Below are positions 35,659 through 48,934 of a DNA stretch of 64,000 nucleotides, piece after piece (the stretch's first letter is position 1; each line of letters starts with the position of its first letter). A program made the position numbers and the translations under genes. Source of the stretch: Paragonimus skrjabini miyazakii (taxonomy: Eukaryota > Platyhelminthes > Trematoda > Plagiorchiida > Troglotrematidae); NCBI GenBank assembly GCA_014338405.1, contig JTDE01001952.1:47042-111041 (forward strand), read 5' to 3'. Below the pieces are notes generated by a model. It had not been told where the DNA came from, made no database searches, and saw only the letters and a list, made by a program, of their open reading frames with translations.

Positions 35659-38600
35659 CCCACTATTGAGGGAGTACACAAATGTTGACTGGTGATAGTC
35701 AGAAAGGTTACCTTTACGACTACCTTGAGTCTAGCAGCTAGCTAGCTCGCAAATGATGCAACCGGAAACATTTATTTCAGAAACCGATGTAACCGTCTGT
35801 TGCTCTGTTCAGTGGTTGCATATCTTTTGAATAGGAGTAGAATAAACAGGTTTCTGTGCAGTGCTATAAACGAAGTGCTTAGTTGTTATGGCGACCACGT
35901 TGTGCACAACAAGTCCATTCGGATAGTCATTTTCTATCAGTTTGTTGTTCTCTAAGCTGATCTTCTTTATGATGTCTGACTTTAGGGGATAGACCAAGTT
36001 CCGGTTTTGTTTCAGAGCAGCAGCGTCATAGAGAGGCATCATCAGCTGGACACCACACAGTCATTTGTGCACAACCGTTAAACTCCAGGTGTTGTGATAA
36101 GCTGTGTCATTTCCGCTGAGTCACCGCCCTCAATCTTTGTGTACAAAAAAGACTTTATTGTCGGTTTAACCCTGTCGTGATAATGTTGATGGCGACTGAT
36201 TAACGCATAACGCATCTGTATCACGCACATATTTTCAGTCACACATTAAACTAGTTTTCCTCTTGTTCTGTGAACCGTATTCGATAATATGCACAGAAAC
36301 TATGCAATCAGTTAGTCCCATTGACTATCAGCGAAATGCTGGACAGCTGTTTCGACTTTGTTGAGTTCCATTAGCACAACGCTTGCCAGAAAGTAGAAAC
36401 TACGACCCGTACGTAAATACAAGAGAGTAGTCTTGACACAAACCCACCAGAGCACAAAGTCATGATTACTGCAGTTTCACGAAGTTTTGTGAATTACTTC
36501 CTTTGGCCGTTGTACTACCTATTTCAATAGATTCCCACTTATCGCCCAATATCAACTTCCTGTCTCCCAAAATCAAAATTAACTTGTTTGGATTAGTGCG
36601 ATAATCCGCACGAATAAAACAAAAGCTCCATAGCAAGAAAAATAACGAACGATATGAATTCATTTCAGTCATCATTAGTCCTGGCGGCAGAATTATTCGG
36701 GGCGTGAAATAATCCTTTGGAATTCAAGTTTATTGACTGTCATTTATGGGAGCAGAAATGATCTGCGATGCTTTCTATTTTGACAAATGAAGTGTTCTCC
36801 AAAACACAATGTGTTAATTCGTTATCAAGTATTAACAAGCTCTCAAGTGATCTACGCACATAGATACCATGGACGGTTCAGGTTCATTTGGAAAATGGGT
36901 GAAAATCTTGGAAAACTGCCACAAAAGTAGACAGAAAATGTAATCTCTCTGCGAGATAGTATGCTACATTACGTTTCATCATAGTTTGTGGCTGACATCT
37001 AGCAGTCTTACTCTGCAAACATCCCAACTGGTTCGCCCATGCGGACTAATCGACTGTGTTTGTTAGTCATTAAGTACTCCAGGCAGTAATCGATTGAGAG
37101 CACTCCCAACCATCAAGGTAGGTAGGCGCCACCAGAAAAAAAGGGAAAATATTGAGAGAGGTGGCATTTTCAGATTCCCAAAATATTTTAATCCCTTGTG
37201 AGTCAAATCATAGTCAGTATTTTTGAAAATATAAATCCAGATATCACCAGGAACCTTGTTACAAATAGTGTACACAGAAAAAGCGCAGACTTCAACAGTA
37301 TTCCTGCTTAATAACGTGAGAGGTTTGTTAATTACGAAGTGCGCCAAATGTAGTAATTTCAGGCTGCACCTGAATTCGGACAAGCAGCAGAAAATAACTG
37401 TATCTGTGTGGCATGTATTCCACCAGCTGAACTTCTATGGCGCATTGATAGCATAGACTCCGTTTACCTACTTACTCCACGTTGCTTCCTACGTATACCA
37501 AATGATTCGGTGAACGGATTACTGAAGAAAACCGCATCGAACAACTAGCAACTATTAACAATTACATTGGGCATTCAACTAGCACTGCTGGTAGTAATTT
37601 TGGTAGACTCGCTAAATATGAGGAGATCACAGTTTGGAAAGTTCAAGTTTCCGTTGAATTCAGATCATCAGGAGGAATCTCGTGTCCCTTTACAGCGCGA
37701 ATGGTGCAAGAAGGCATGGGAAAAGTTATTTTTAAAATATTCGGGCAACACTGAATTATGTAACACAAACTCAGTTAGACAAGATTTTGCACGATTTGAG
37801 ATGTTAGGTATATGCAAGTGTAGGTAACGTGTTTATTAGAAATATCTCACCCCGGTAGACATAATTACAAACCTTTTTTGAGTTTTTATCGGCCTCCAGA
37901 TACGTGGCCAAAATGTTCTTCTTTCTCGCGAGATCATCCTCCTGCGACCTACGTCACGCAGCTCAGTCTTCTTTCCAGGTGACTGACCTATTGATTGTTG
38001 ATGAGGCTAGCGTTCAGAAAGTGGCAGCAGTGTATGAAGTTCAAACTGGGGTTACCGATCAAGAAAACTGGTCTAGCAAGTGGATTAACTGTTTCTAATA
38101 GTAGATATTGAACCATATGAAACAACCGGAAAAGCTGAGACGATTATTGATCCAGTAAATATTGCCATGAGAAAAAATTGAAGTAAACCATCAAATCCAA
38201 CTTATCGTTTACGATTCACATACACACAGAGACGAAATGCACTGCTTTGTTAACACACCACCAGTCAAATATGAATGTAGCAAAGAAACACTTATGTGGT
38301 TCTGGTGTTAACCGAGAGACATTACGTAAATGGTAATGTGAAAGCCTCATTGTGGTTACTCAAGGTCACGTGTTTTGATTCAAACGGAACACACGCGGGC
38401 TAATTGGGAGACCAAATGTACTATCAAGTACAGTAGCTTGAAGAACCTTCTAACGAATATCATTAAAAACGCAGTGAAGACAGCAGGGGACCGTACAATT
38501 TTTATCGGTTTTGTATATGCAGTATGAGCAATAACAACCAAACCAACCACCGAGGTTTTTCAAATCAGTCTGTAAAGGAATACGTGTATTGGGTACTTTT

Positions 38601-40844
38601 TTGAGCACCCTCATAGACTACGGTTCGGATGAGATTATCCAGATCATAAACACTGAACCAGCTGCGTTACCTGCAGATAGCGCACACTGACTAGGTTCTT
38701 TTGTCGTGGCAGCTGAGGTCCGGTTACTCTATCTGGGCTTCTACATTGACAGGAACAAATTTTAAACACTGAGTTCGCTTGCAAATTACTACAACTCCAT
38801 AAACCTCCCCGCTATGGATCGTCTCATTACTGGACATCAACCGCAATGGTGAGGTCTTACTAATGAGACGACGAATGAATTCACTGATAACTTGACCCAA
38901 TCTTCAGTTATTTACATGACTGTTTTTAATTGAACCATCACTATCCAGAATACTTCTCAGTGGCACTTAACAGAGCAAACGAAGGAAACACATGGCTTCT
39001 GTTTTAAGTATATTCACTCGTTTGTTTAAATTACTGTTGTTACATATGAGTGGTTCTTTGACTAATCCCATTCCGTACAACTGTGACATTCTGTGGATTT
39101 TCTCACCTAACAAAATGTTGTTGAAATTCGTTGGTCAGCATGTCGAGCTTCATGGCATTATGTTGAATCAAATGGATGAACGGAGAGCACTTATAAGACT
39201 GGGTGATAGACGACAAATGCATGAGTGACCGACATTCAGTAAGAGCCCCATTGTGATCGCTGTTGGGATCCAAACAGCAACAGCTTTGGGTCATCGTAGT
39301 AACTCTGCACTATGTCCAGAAAATTACTCTTGAAAGATGCATGCACGTGACATGCACTAACGTACCGACGATGTTGCCTAGACTGAGGATCGTAGGCACA
39401 CGAACCCATATCGAGGTTTCCACATTGTTTGTTAACGACAAACTACGATACTCTAAAAATGCAGTTAACGTAACGAAATTCGTGACGGTTCGGTCGTGAA
39501 AAAAATAGCACACCACCGATTGTCAGATCCTCGATTAGTGATTCCAGTAATGCATCTGACGACTGCTCGAATGCGAAAAACTACAACTGTTTGTCGTACC
39601 TTGAATTAATGAATCCAGAAACGTGTTTGCTAACAACTGGGTTGCCAAAAAATACGATATCGCCTATTTGTTATGCTCTGCATTAGCTATTCCGGCCGCG
39701 AGGTTGATGACGCTGCGATTGTGAGAAAACAGTAGTACTGGCAACATACGTTGGGCTGGCGAGTCCGTCAACGCTTTTGATATTCACAGAAAATTTACAG
39801 ATCACAGGAAACCGAGAAAACATGTATACATCGGAATGTGTGTTGGACGGTTGAGAAGGGAAAGACAACTCCGAAGATCATATCGCTTTCAGAGAACCAA
39901 TATTAGAAAGATTGAGGAGAAAATTACCGGATAACGAACAAAACATAAACCCCATAACTGTAACCCATTTTTGTCCCTGTAAGAATTTGAATAAAGCCAA
40001 AATGGTTATAAGGACGTATGCTGAAACAGAATTTCGTAGGTTCCCGTCACTTCATCTACTGGTCAACTAGTGTACGCATGATCATTTACTCATCTGTCTA
40101 TTACCAATCTGCACCTACCTGCCCTACTTCATCGAATATCTCGTCGTACACTGAAGAGAGAAAAAACATCAAGTATCCAGACATATCACATATGTGCCCA
40201 GAACCGGGCAGTTTGTTAAACAAACAACCTCTCCCTATGCACACACACACATTCCCTTATCCAGTCGGTTAATTTCGTGTATGTAACTGACTAGAACGAA
40301 CGAAACTTTGCTGGAGCGTACGTCTCACTCAACAAGTATGGCCTTACTCAAACTATCTATCAAGCATACCATAATCACAATGCAACATACAGCACACAAG
40401 GGAGATGGAATACACTTTCATGTCACTGCAGTAGTTTTGAAGTTTAAGTTATTTAAAAAACCGATTTAAAGTCCCGGATATGTGCGTCAAGTTTGCGCTT
40501 AATTTCAACAACCGGTGAAGCAATCATGACAACTTCTTGCAAGTTTTTAAGGCTTGACACATCTAGATGCTAAAAACGTGTTTTGTGCATAACAAACGGC
40601 TCATCCAATGTAGCATTTTGAGTGGGTTACCACTGAGATGGTTATTTTGGTCGAAGACAAGTATTTTCCTTAAGGGATGTTGAGGTTGACGAAGGATCCA
40701 ATATGTTAAAACCAAGTCTGCTCTGAAGTGCCGATATGATAATGGAAACTGCTTACTGAGAATTGGTGACCATTCGACTCTAAAGCTACACCACTTTTCA
40801 ATAATCGTCTATTTTATCTGGAAAACATCAAACTAAAGTGAACG
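35659..40844. other. No recognisable gene
   Basis: ORFs at 37063-37383 (minus), 37567-37827 (plus) and 37904-38098 (plus) are open but have no domain I recognise. No repeats shared with the rest of the window were noticed. Confidence 0.5.
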
Positions 40845-41220
40845 CCCCAACATGTGTAATCATAGTGTGGTGGATTATCAAACCGGAACTGCAAGTATTC
40901 CAACACTCGGCGGAATACCTTAACGCGGCAATGACATATATTCAAAGGCCACAGCGAGCGAAGTACGGACAGCACGGGCGACCGGATGAGCCATCGCTGA
41001 AAGAGATCGGACCAACGGACGGTACTTGATAGACAAAATGGAATGGATGACCAGATCTGAGGCGCAATTATTCCAACACTCCGTGGAATATCTCGACACG
41101 GTCATGAAATACGTCCAAGGCACACAGCGGATAGAGTGCACACAACACGAACGACAAGACGAACCCTCACCTAGTGATATCGGATCAATGGACGAGGAAT
41201 GGCAGGTGGAAACCCCCTGA
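40845..41220 (+). repeat. Tandem duplication of a 173-bp coding-like unit
   Basis: Two units, starting near 40850 and 41023, align at a constant offset of 173 bp. In the plus frame each encodes a related peptide of about 55 residues sharing FQHS, EYL, QR, QH, DEPS and an IG pair. Many nucleotide differences fall at third codon positions while the amino acid is kept (for example tcg/tcc, tac/tat, ctt/ctc, gat/gac, gag/gaa, cca/ccc), which indicates that both units evolved as protein-coding sequence in this frame. Because 173 is not a multiple of three, the units are now in different frames, each with its own ORF (40838-41029 and 41026-41220). No family was recognised; a transposon gag or a repeated host domain are both possible. 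Confidence 0.55.
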
Positions 41221-43265
41221 CAGAAGCTGTCAGTCACAAACAAACTGTGCAAAAGTACACACGACGAGTGAGCGAAAACCGGGTCTGTGTTGTGGACCGG
41301 AATTCCGGTCCATAAACGCAGGCGCGCAAGTTGCATGGCAACCAGCGAGTTGGACAATATAGATTGTGCCTTATTGGACGTTTTGCTACACTAGTGCAAT
41401 GATCTGCATCTCACACAGACTCAGCCTACGCTTCCTTTTACAGCTGGGTGGATGAAAAGACGTTCGGGGGTATGTGTTCACGATTCTTCCCGTGCCCAAG
41501 TTTCTTTAAACACGAATTGCTATGGGGACGCCTTGCATGTTTTCTGCTGTTTTATCTATTCTTGAGTCATCAAGCTCTGAAGACGCCTTCTGAGTCATAC
41601 AGTTGTGCTTTGTTCGTACCACCAAACCCCAAGCGACATGATTGTGCCGGTAGAGCGAACAAATCTCTGGGGTCGAAACCAACAGTGATCAATATGAGCT
41701 CGCCGAAAAACGTGCACACAAGTCTAAAGTGCGGGCAATCTTAGCGAAACTGTGGATGAGTTTACAACGCGCGTATCCAAAACTGTATTGACAGGAGCGG
41801 AATGACTGAACGACCAGGAACCGATTTGGATTACGTCCATTGGGCATGATGAATAATCCGTTGATTCGCTACGACAGTCCACATTACCGGTAACTATAGT
41901 CTCTCACATGATATAGACGACTTAGTCTTTTTGCAGGAACGTTTTCAAAGCCATCGTTGATAATTAACCCCGGGGATCTCGGAAGCATCCACGTAGCCGT
42001 TTCACTGCTGCTTGAATAACACATGGTTTTTACCACGGTCTAATCAATATGTTCCTTTGTGAACTGGTCGGTCTTTGATGTTCATTAGTATAATCCTTAT
42101 AGGGCGCAAGACGAGGTTTTCTGAAAAGATTACAGAGTGCATGAAGGTCTAAGAAGCAAGATATTCGCTATTACTCTTTGTGCAGCAGACAGTTCTGTGT
42201 TTGAGCCCGAGATCCATTATTTTGTTCATGAATCACTGGATGTTATCTATGCTTCAATGAACGAATGAATATCCGATTCCAAGATAGAAACCTGCCTATT
42301 AACCGTAGGCTTTGTCGTTTAGGGTCTAGAAAAGATAGGATAGAAGTCAGCGGCGAATATCAAACACTAGAATACGCAGTTAGTCAAACTGATGCAAATC
42401 CGTTTGATTTAGCCTTGCTGTTTACGCTTTTCTATCCTGTCAAAAACGGCCAAATGAAGTGGCTTAGTTCGCTAAATCGTTAGGACCGTATGATGCATGC
42501 AAGCTCGAGTGAATATACGTTAATCGTTTTCATCTGCGGATTCTCATTTTATTCTAGGCTTGATACAAGTACTGTGTGAACCTTCAGTAAACCCTATTTA
42601 TGTGTTGTATATCTTCATTATGGAATGATAAAGCTCCTTGTATTCTACTGGTAATTAGTAAGGATTCTACTGGGGATAAATCACCACAGTCCCGAGATGA
42701 AATGCTTTTGGCGTTTTTGTCCACTGGTAAGTTACTATGACTGGACCCAGTTAGAATGCACTACAGGTTAGCTGTTCATCATAATTCATCCCCACAACTG
42801 ACGTTAGACAAACATCTCGATGGGTTTTTCTCAAGTACGATAAATCGATTATTGTGCGCGTAAGTCTTATTTTGTTTAGTTCAACTTTAGTGCAATTATT
42901 GTTGACAGTCTTTCTGTTTGCTTTAGTTCAGTTACGTATCCAAAAGTTCCACAACGTCAGTTATTTGTACAAAAGCAGATTAATACTAACGAATGCGTAT
43001 TATTCGCATTTTAGTTTGAGACTGTTAGTCAATCGTTTAATTATTTATCCTGTTCTTTTTTGCTCTGAAATTTTTTCGTGCAAACATATCTACCGTTGGA
43101 CAGGGTTGTACTGACTGTCGTTCATCTGATTTGTTAGAAGGTGGCTGTAAATACCTCAATATATAGTAGCTAATGTTAGATATTCATGAACCAGCTGCAG
43201 ATTAGTCTGAAATCCTCTGGTTAAGCCGAAATCTTGACATTGTTGAATAAATGTCAGACGTTCTT
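41221..43265. other. No recognisable gene
   Basis: The plus-strand ORFs at 41448-41744, 42265-42483 and 42854-43114 have no domain signature. The 41270-41360 stretch is more GC-rich than its surroundings and contains a short palindrome (accggaattccggt). Confidence 0.5.
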
Positions 43266-43458
43266 TATAGTGATTGCAACTCAAAACGGAACATTGTGTG
43301 CTATTGTTGTTTCCCTGCATAAATTATCATAGTGTACAGATGCCGATTACACTACGATTTCGCCGGCTAACGTGCTGCGTTGTTACAACTGCTTCGAAAC
43401 TAGCTCTGGGGTTGAGCTAAATTAACTGCTTCATTTATGTATTTCTGGAGCCATCACA
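43266..43458 (+). repeat. 5' LTR of the compact gypsy element
   Basis: Aligns end to end with 44788-44980 at equal length. Its first dinucleotide is TA where the 3' copy has TG, consistent with a point mutation in the terminal base pair. Confidence 0.8.
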
Positions 43459-43490
43459 GTTGGCGTTGCAGACTTCCGTAAATTCTTAGG

Positions 43491-44240
43491 ATGGATTCCT
43501 GTCCACTTAAAATTCTCAGTATTCATAATTCGTTGAGAGAAATCGAGGAATATTTAGGACGTTTTAAAATATGTTGCTTCACGGGCAAACGGCTGAAGGC
43601 GTAAAGAAAAAGTCGCTCACTTCCTCACCGTAATTGGTAAAGATGCGTACAGCATGGTGAAAAATCTGTCATTTCCTGATTCACCAATTTCTCTTTCCTG
43701 CGAATCCTTGAAGAAACTGCTGTTTTTACATGTCTAACCTGTAAATTTTGAAGCAGCTGAACGAGCCAAATTTGATACGCTCGTGAGAAACGAAAATCAG
43801 GATATGAGACGGTTTATTCACGAAATTCAGACTCAAGTTGCTTGGTGTAATTTCACTGGAATAAATTTGCGTGACCTATAACAGAAGCTTTTATTATTTC
43901 CGAATTCCACATCCCAGTCAGCTAGTACATTATGTTGACAGTATTAGGATGTCAAAACTGCTGTAAATGATAAACCGATAGTTCTATACAACAATATCGT
44001 GAGACGATCAGATGACCAACAAAGGCGACTGTCTGAAAAAATAAATACGCGAAATGCAATTGATAATAATCAACCTGCACCTGATTCAAATGTTACCCAA
44101 CGATGGGATAACTGTAAGTCATGTGATGATAAGCATTCTCGACCTACGTGTCCATTTCGCAATTCCAACTGACATAAATTCGACAAAATAGGTCACATTC
44201 AAGCAGTCTGTCGCAGTTGGAAGACGTGTTTAGTCCAGAC
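43491..44240 (+). pseudogene. Ty3/gypsy gag remnant with zinc knuckles
   Basis: Gag packages element RNA. From an ATG at 43491 the reading starts MDSCPLKIL, shifts frame near 43600, then follows the family pattern: FLTVIGKDAYSMVKNL, LKKLLFLHV, PVNFEAAERAKFDTL and FIHEIQTQVAWCNF (about 43620-43860). Near 44112 a knuckle reads C-K-S-C...H...C. A second knuckle follows, but its first Cys is a TGA stop and its second is Phe, while GHIQAVC remains. Several stops and at least one frameshift show it cannot make a full Gag. Confidence 0.78.
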
Positions 44241-44327
44241 TACATTAGAAGACCAAAGTCTCGCACCTGACCTTCAATCCATTGCTCTTGCTATAAGTCT
44301 CTTGATTCGACCCACCATATAACACAA

Positions 44328-44625
44328 TCGTTCATTGTTAACGGTGGTCTCCAACATTCCTTCATTGTTGACACCGGTAGTATTGAATCTTTTATTTCTG
44401 TCGTTTACGTGAAGCGGCTGAAACATTCTGTTATCTCGAAACCTGCTAATATGTCTTTCAAGCGTATTAACTGAGCATGTGTTACCTATATTTGGCGAAT
44501 GTGAACTTTCACTCACAGATGTGCAGTCCGTCACATGTTCATTTTTTGTTATTTATTCTTGCCCATCTATTATCGCCCTTAAGTGTATGAAGATGTTGAA
44601 GTTCTCTCTTATATTGTCTGTTAAA
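44328..44625 (+). pseudogene. Retrotransposon aspartic protease remnant
   Basis: The protease cuts Gag-Pol. The signature FIVDTGSIESFISV lies at about 44361-44400, with the catalytic DTG codons at 44370-44378. After a TGA near 44472 a second frame gives the downstream half: LPIFGECELSLTDV and the PSIIALKCMKML block, where the family has PSILGLDxM. The retained DTG shows the active-site triad is intact, but the stop and frame change separate it from the rest. Sequence departs from pol soon after, at about 44625. Confidence 0.75.
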
Positions 44626-44787
44626 TCTTCTGAGACTGAAAATTCCGTTTCTGAGTCGGTTTCAGATTTGAATTCAGTTACTGAAGGAATATCTGCAATC
44701 GAGGCGGTGCAGACAAGAACTTCTGAACGTTTGAAGAAGAAGCAACGTCATCACTACTACCTGGACTTTCATATGAACTGCGGCGGG
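44626..44787 (+). pseudogene. Pol C-terminal-like tail fused after protease
   Basis: The open frame 44479-44892 runs from the protease half directly into an acidic and serine-rich stretch (ETENSVSESVSDLNS) and a basic segment (RTSERLKKKQRHH), which is the kind of tail seen at the end of gypsy Pol just before the 3' LTR. About 3 kb of RT, RNase H and integrase is missing between them. The exact junction was not resolved; assignment of the tail is by position and composition. Confidence 0.45.
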
Positions 44788-44980
44788 TGTAGTGATTGTA
44801 GCCCATACCGGAACATTGCGTGCTATTGTTGTTTCACTGCATACATTATCATAGTGTACAGGTACCGATTACATTATGATTACGTTGGCTAACGTGCTGC
44901 GTTATTACTGCTTCGTCGAAACTAACTCTGGGGTTGAGCTAAATTAACTACTTCATTTCTGTATTTATGGGACCATCACA
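44788..44980 (+). repeat. 3' LTR of the compact gypsy element
   Basis: Starts TGTAGTGATTG and ends CCATCACA. Equal in length to the 5' copy. The ORF at 44479-44892 runs into it. Confidence 0.8.
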
Positions 44981-46107
44981 GTCTTATCAACTGGCTTCGA
45001 GATTGGGTTGTTTCAGGCCGTGTTCCACGACTTCAGGTCAACAGACCGTTGGAAATTTTGAAAGAACAATTGCCAGTACTACCGTCAGATGCATGAACCG
45101 TAAGAAAAACTGCCCGGATGTCGTTGACACGTGATGTGTATACGGGTGGGTAGGCACATTTCGCTTTGGTTAATGGCATGGTGCACATTGGTTAGGCGTC
45201 GGGTATAGAATATCAACACCATTGCAAATTCATAAAAGAACGTCAACACAACAGCCTCAAGATTACAGAATCTTCCGTTGAACGAGAAGAATGTGACATA
45301 CACGCTTACATGTTCCACGTTCAAAATAATTAAGTGAATTTAAGCAGTTAGGTGCATATTTAGGGAGATGACCATTCAGAAAGATTGTGGTAGGTTCGTG
45401 ATAAACCAGTTTTACTGTTCTAGGTGAACTACTTCCATGGACTAAATGCTGCCTCGGCACAACTTGTTTGGCAGTGTATGAGGGAAGCTATAGGCGCCAC
45501 ATGATCTAAGCAGCTGGAAGATATATGATAGTATTTACGACCTGTATTTTGCAACATGCCAAACGCCATAACTAAACACAGAAGTTACATCATTGAAGTC
45601 ACCGTAAGCAGCGATCAAGCGAGAAGATATACCACCATGGCTAGTAAATCCGGATTTGCGATGCCCGTGACAGAACAGAATTGTGAAGAGTCAAGGAAAA
45701 ACGGGTGATGTAAAACACTCGCCGAAGTCCTGCATACTATAAGTTTAACTGAATTATGCTATGGTGCGCCATGTGAATAGCGTTTACTGAAAAATGGTGA
45801 CCACAATTGGATATTTATAAAGAAAGTACCCACTGATTTTTTGCCACCCATTAGTCTCTACCTTAATTCATTTTTCTCATTGACCCTTACCAATGTAGTT
45901 TTTGGAACGCAAAATCAATACTTTCATTTTTATTTAACGTTTACTTACAGTGTCTTGTTTTTGTTCACAGACCAACTAAGTCCCAACAGGCCTCTGATGT
46001 TTTCATCCATTTCTCATATTGTAAAAAATTTTTGTTATTACACTTTCCCATCAAGTTTTTCCTGACTTTTTTCGATGGCTAATGTGGTCATTCAATGACT
46101 TGGCAAC
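44981..46107. other. No recognisable gene
   Basis: Short ORFs without domain signatures. Nothing could be supported between the LTR element and the CACTA-like element. Confidence 0.5.
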
Positions 46108-47359
46108 CAGTGTGTAATGACCTGAAGATAACCCCGGTCTGCCTGCTGTATGATGTGTAAAATTCTTCCCATAATCCTAGTTCACAATGTACATACCCAG
46201 CAAACACATAGTCGACCCCAACTCTTTGGCCAGAATCTGGCCAAAAATCGGCCTCATAATGAACGGGCCGGATTAGAATAAGAACTTCTAACTATCACAC
46301 AAAATCTTGTAGTTACACGCATGCACAAAATTCCTGTAACATATTATCATATTCAGAACGTTTCATTTTCAAGCGTTCCTGGCCACTCCCATTTTATGTA
46401 TATTTGTTTTGATCTGTGCTTTCAGCGTGTTTGCGTTTCTACCTATTTCCTGCATGGTAAGTCCGGTTACGTTTTAACATTTGCGATCTATCGTCACTGA
46501 CAGTTTTGTTGAAAGCTCTGCAAATGTGTCAGGTGTTTTTCATGTTTTCGGCTTCGTTATTCCCGGCTTACTGACAATTGTTCAACTACAAATATAACAC
46601 GTAATCCATACACATTGCTTTCTTAAGCTTTCATAATGGAAATGACTGGAGTGGAACGATGGTATTGTAGAACGTTTTCGGAGGTCAAAATTCCCCTCGA
46701 TTGACCCTGCCGTACTCTGCCCTGTGAACCCATCTAACTACACGCCTGTTAGTGTCATTCACACAACCCGCATCTAAAAGTACTAATTTCTCCATCCTGC
46801 CTCCCACGTTCATTGAACCTCATTCACCTGCTCACAAACCCATTGTTGTCTATCAGTCTCCCCCGCCCCACCCCTGTGAATACGGCATTCCTATGGGCAG
46901 CCGTGAAACTGTCGCTGACTAATCGGTCTGCCCGGAGGCCGGCTATTTAGACACACATGAGACCGATCCGATCTCATTTCGTCGGTTCGTCATTGACTGT
47001 CGGTCGCCTGTTTGTACGTGTCGTGCCTATTGGACCCTTGACGACCTATTGCGGTCAACCATTGTATCATATCTCGCGAACGCAAACGAACTGGTTTTTT
47101 TCCTGTAAATGATTATACTGTTTTGTGTCAACAGTACCACGTTTCCAGCGACTTGACTTGGTTTTGGTATTTGGCGTCGTTGGTTATACGTGCATCATTC
47201 AGCGTTCGTCGGAAAAACGTACAGACGTATAAGGCGTGAAAGCATTAGATTATGCGTGCTGGACGAAAGGTATGCATCATTTTTGGTGAAGGTGGACTCT
47301 ATAGAACCTACGACATCAGTGGAGCATGTAGGTTAGATATCGCGTAAATTTCTCATGCT

Positions 47360-48934
47360 GCAATGCAGAAATACCACATGCATCTACAACAAGTGGTTCA
47401 GATGTCGCAGCTGCTGCTCCCAGCACGACATCTGCTACTGCATCAAGTGCTGTTGATGAAAATGCCACCCCTGGTTGTATGTGTTTCCTCTATACAATTG
47501 TTTCTGTCGCAGTATCTAGTATTTCAGGTGTCATGCGGTTGTTCTCAATCTACTCCAAATAGTTTACATTCGCTGACTTGAATTTACTGCTGACTTCTCT
47601 TAAGCCTTTCGTTCCTGATTTACGGCGCATAAAACATTGTTTACCAGTGTATGTTATGTACACTCGTGGATGCCGACGTATCCGCGGAGCGTTCACCAAC
47701 GCCAAGTTTGCACCAACGATAAACATATCACAATGCAAGTCAATATAGATGGGGTACCGTTGTTTGACTAACCCAGTACTGAGTTATGGTCAATACTCGA
47801 TCGCATTGTGCATTCTTTCACAAGCACTCCACTCGTCATGGGTGTTCTGATTTTGTTAGGAACTATCTGCAGCCATTTGTTACCGAAATAAAAGAATTAA
47901 ATAGTGCTGGCGTGACGCTAAACGATCTTCATTTAACCCTTCATGTGTACAGTCAGTGTGTTATTCGCGATGCCCTAGCTCGCAGCCACGACAAGCAAAC
48001 GAAAAGTCACAGCGGTTATTAAGGCTGTAATTATTGTGTACAAAAGGGTGTTCATTATAGTTCCCGACAGGTGATGTTCCCTTTGACGTTCTCTAGCATT
48101 TGCGCTGATTCGTCCTCTCAAAAAAAAACGTTTACCAATGCATTACATTGAGACGTCCTGTTACATTAACTGTCTTTGGATATGGTTGCCCATTTCTCAC
48201 TTGACCCCGATGTGCCTTGGTGTCATGAAACGGCTTGTCCTCATATGGTGCTTCTCAGATAAACGTTTAAGCTTGCGTCTGGCTAGCAGCACGCAACGGC
48301 CTGTTGACAGCAAACCAGAAGTATCCATTTCACACCTGCCCCTTGACTTCCCCCGCGAGTGTGGTACGTTTGCCAATTTCGAACTTTTCAAAGCCAAAAA
48401 GAGTCGTGTATTTTTATTATATTTAGGCCCCATAGTTATCCGTTTATTCCCTCCTTACCTCCTGTATGAGAACTTCTCAAAGTTGTTTCTTTCCACTTAC
48501 ATACTGTCCTACCCTAGTTTGCATTATTTCCCAATTGACCGTGCCCGGTTTTCACTTGTTAAATTTGCTGATCAATTTACTTATCTGCATGGGACGACCA
48601 ACTGGTTTATAATGTCCACTGCTTAACCCTTGTGTGTGACGATGTGCAGCAGTTTGGACCGCTACACAATTATTGGGCATTTTTATTCGAAAGTTTCATG
48701 AATGGCATCCTACGTCTAGTTAAGGGAACGAAAGAGCCGGCTAATCAAGTGAACAATCAAGTATTTGAATACCCCATACCAACCCAAGTACAGTGCAGTG
48801 ATGCGCCAATTTACGTAATTAAGCTAACGCGTGACATGTTCAGTGTGAGTTCCAGTAGCCACATTTTTCGTGTGTCTCCGGACAATTGTGTATTGGTAAA
48901 CAAAACCCCTACTGTATTCAAAAAAATCTGAACT
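47360..48934 (+). pseudogene. CACTA/EnSpm-like (TNP2-type) transposase, frameshifted
   Basis: This is the cut-and-paste transposase of the element. Across several plus frames: an N-terminal block with LNLLLTSLKPFVPDL (about 47575); the catalytic-site motif NIDGVPLFD with the Asp codon at 47748-47750; STPLVMGV; then FVRNYLQPFVTEIKEL and CVIRDALARS (47786-48000); a GCNYC zinc-binding-like motif (about 48025); LGVMKRLVLIW; FKAKKSRVFLLYLGPIVI (48385-48440); VYNVHCLTLVCDDVQQFGPLH (48605-48670); and FESFMNGILRLVKGTKEP. This order matches animal TNP2/DUF4218-type transposases. A one-base shift near 48600 separates the 162-codon and 99-codon frames, and a stop follows NIDGVPLFD, so it is a pseudogene, though long pieces are intact. 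Confidence 0.8.

Larger units (their letters stand above)
43266..44980 (+). mobile_element. Compact Ty3/gypsy LTR retrotransposon, pol deleted
   Basis: Two direct repeats of 193 bp (43266-43458 and 44788-44980) bracket 1.33 kb. The 3' copy runs TGTAGTG...CATCACA, giving the TG...CA ends of an LTR. Directly inside the 5' LTR is ttggcgttgcagac, a candidate primer-binding site, and before the 3' LTR is the short purine-rich gcggcggg. Five-base flanks ttctt and gtctt agree at four positions and may be the target duplication. The interior keeps gag, two zinc-knuckle blocks, a protease, and a short Pol C-terminal-like tail, while RT, RNase H and integrase are absent. Substitutions between the LTRs show it is old. 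Confidence 0.82.

Noticed and set aside
40920..41357. Minus-strand ORF of 145 codons
   Set aside because: The substitution pattern between the two 173-bp units supports coding on the plus strand; the minus ORF is its shadow.
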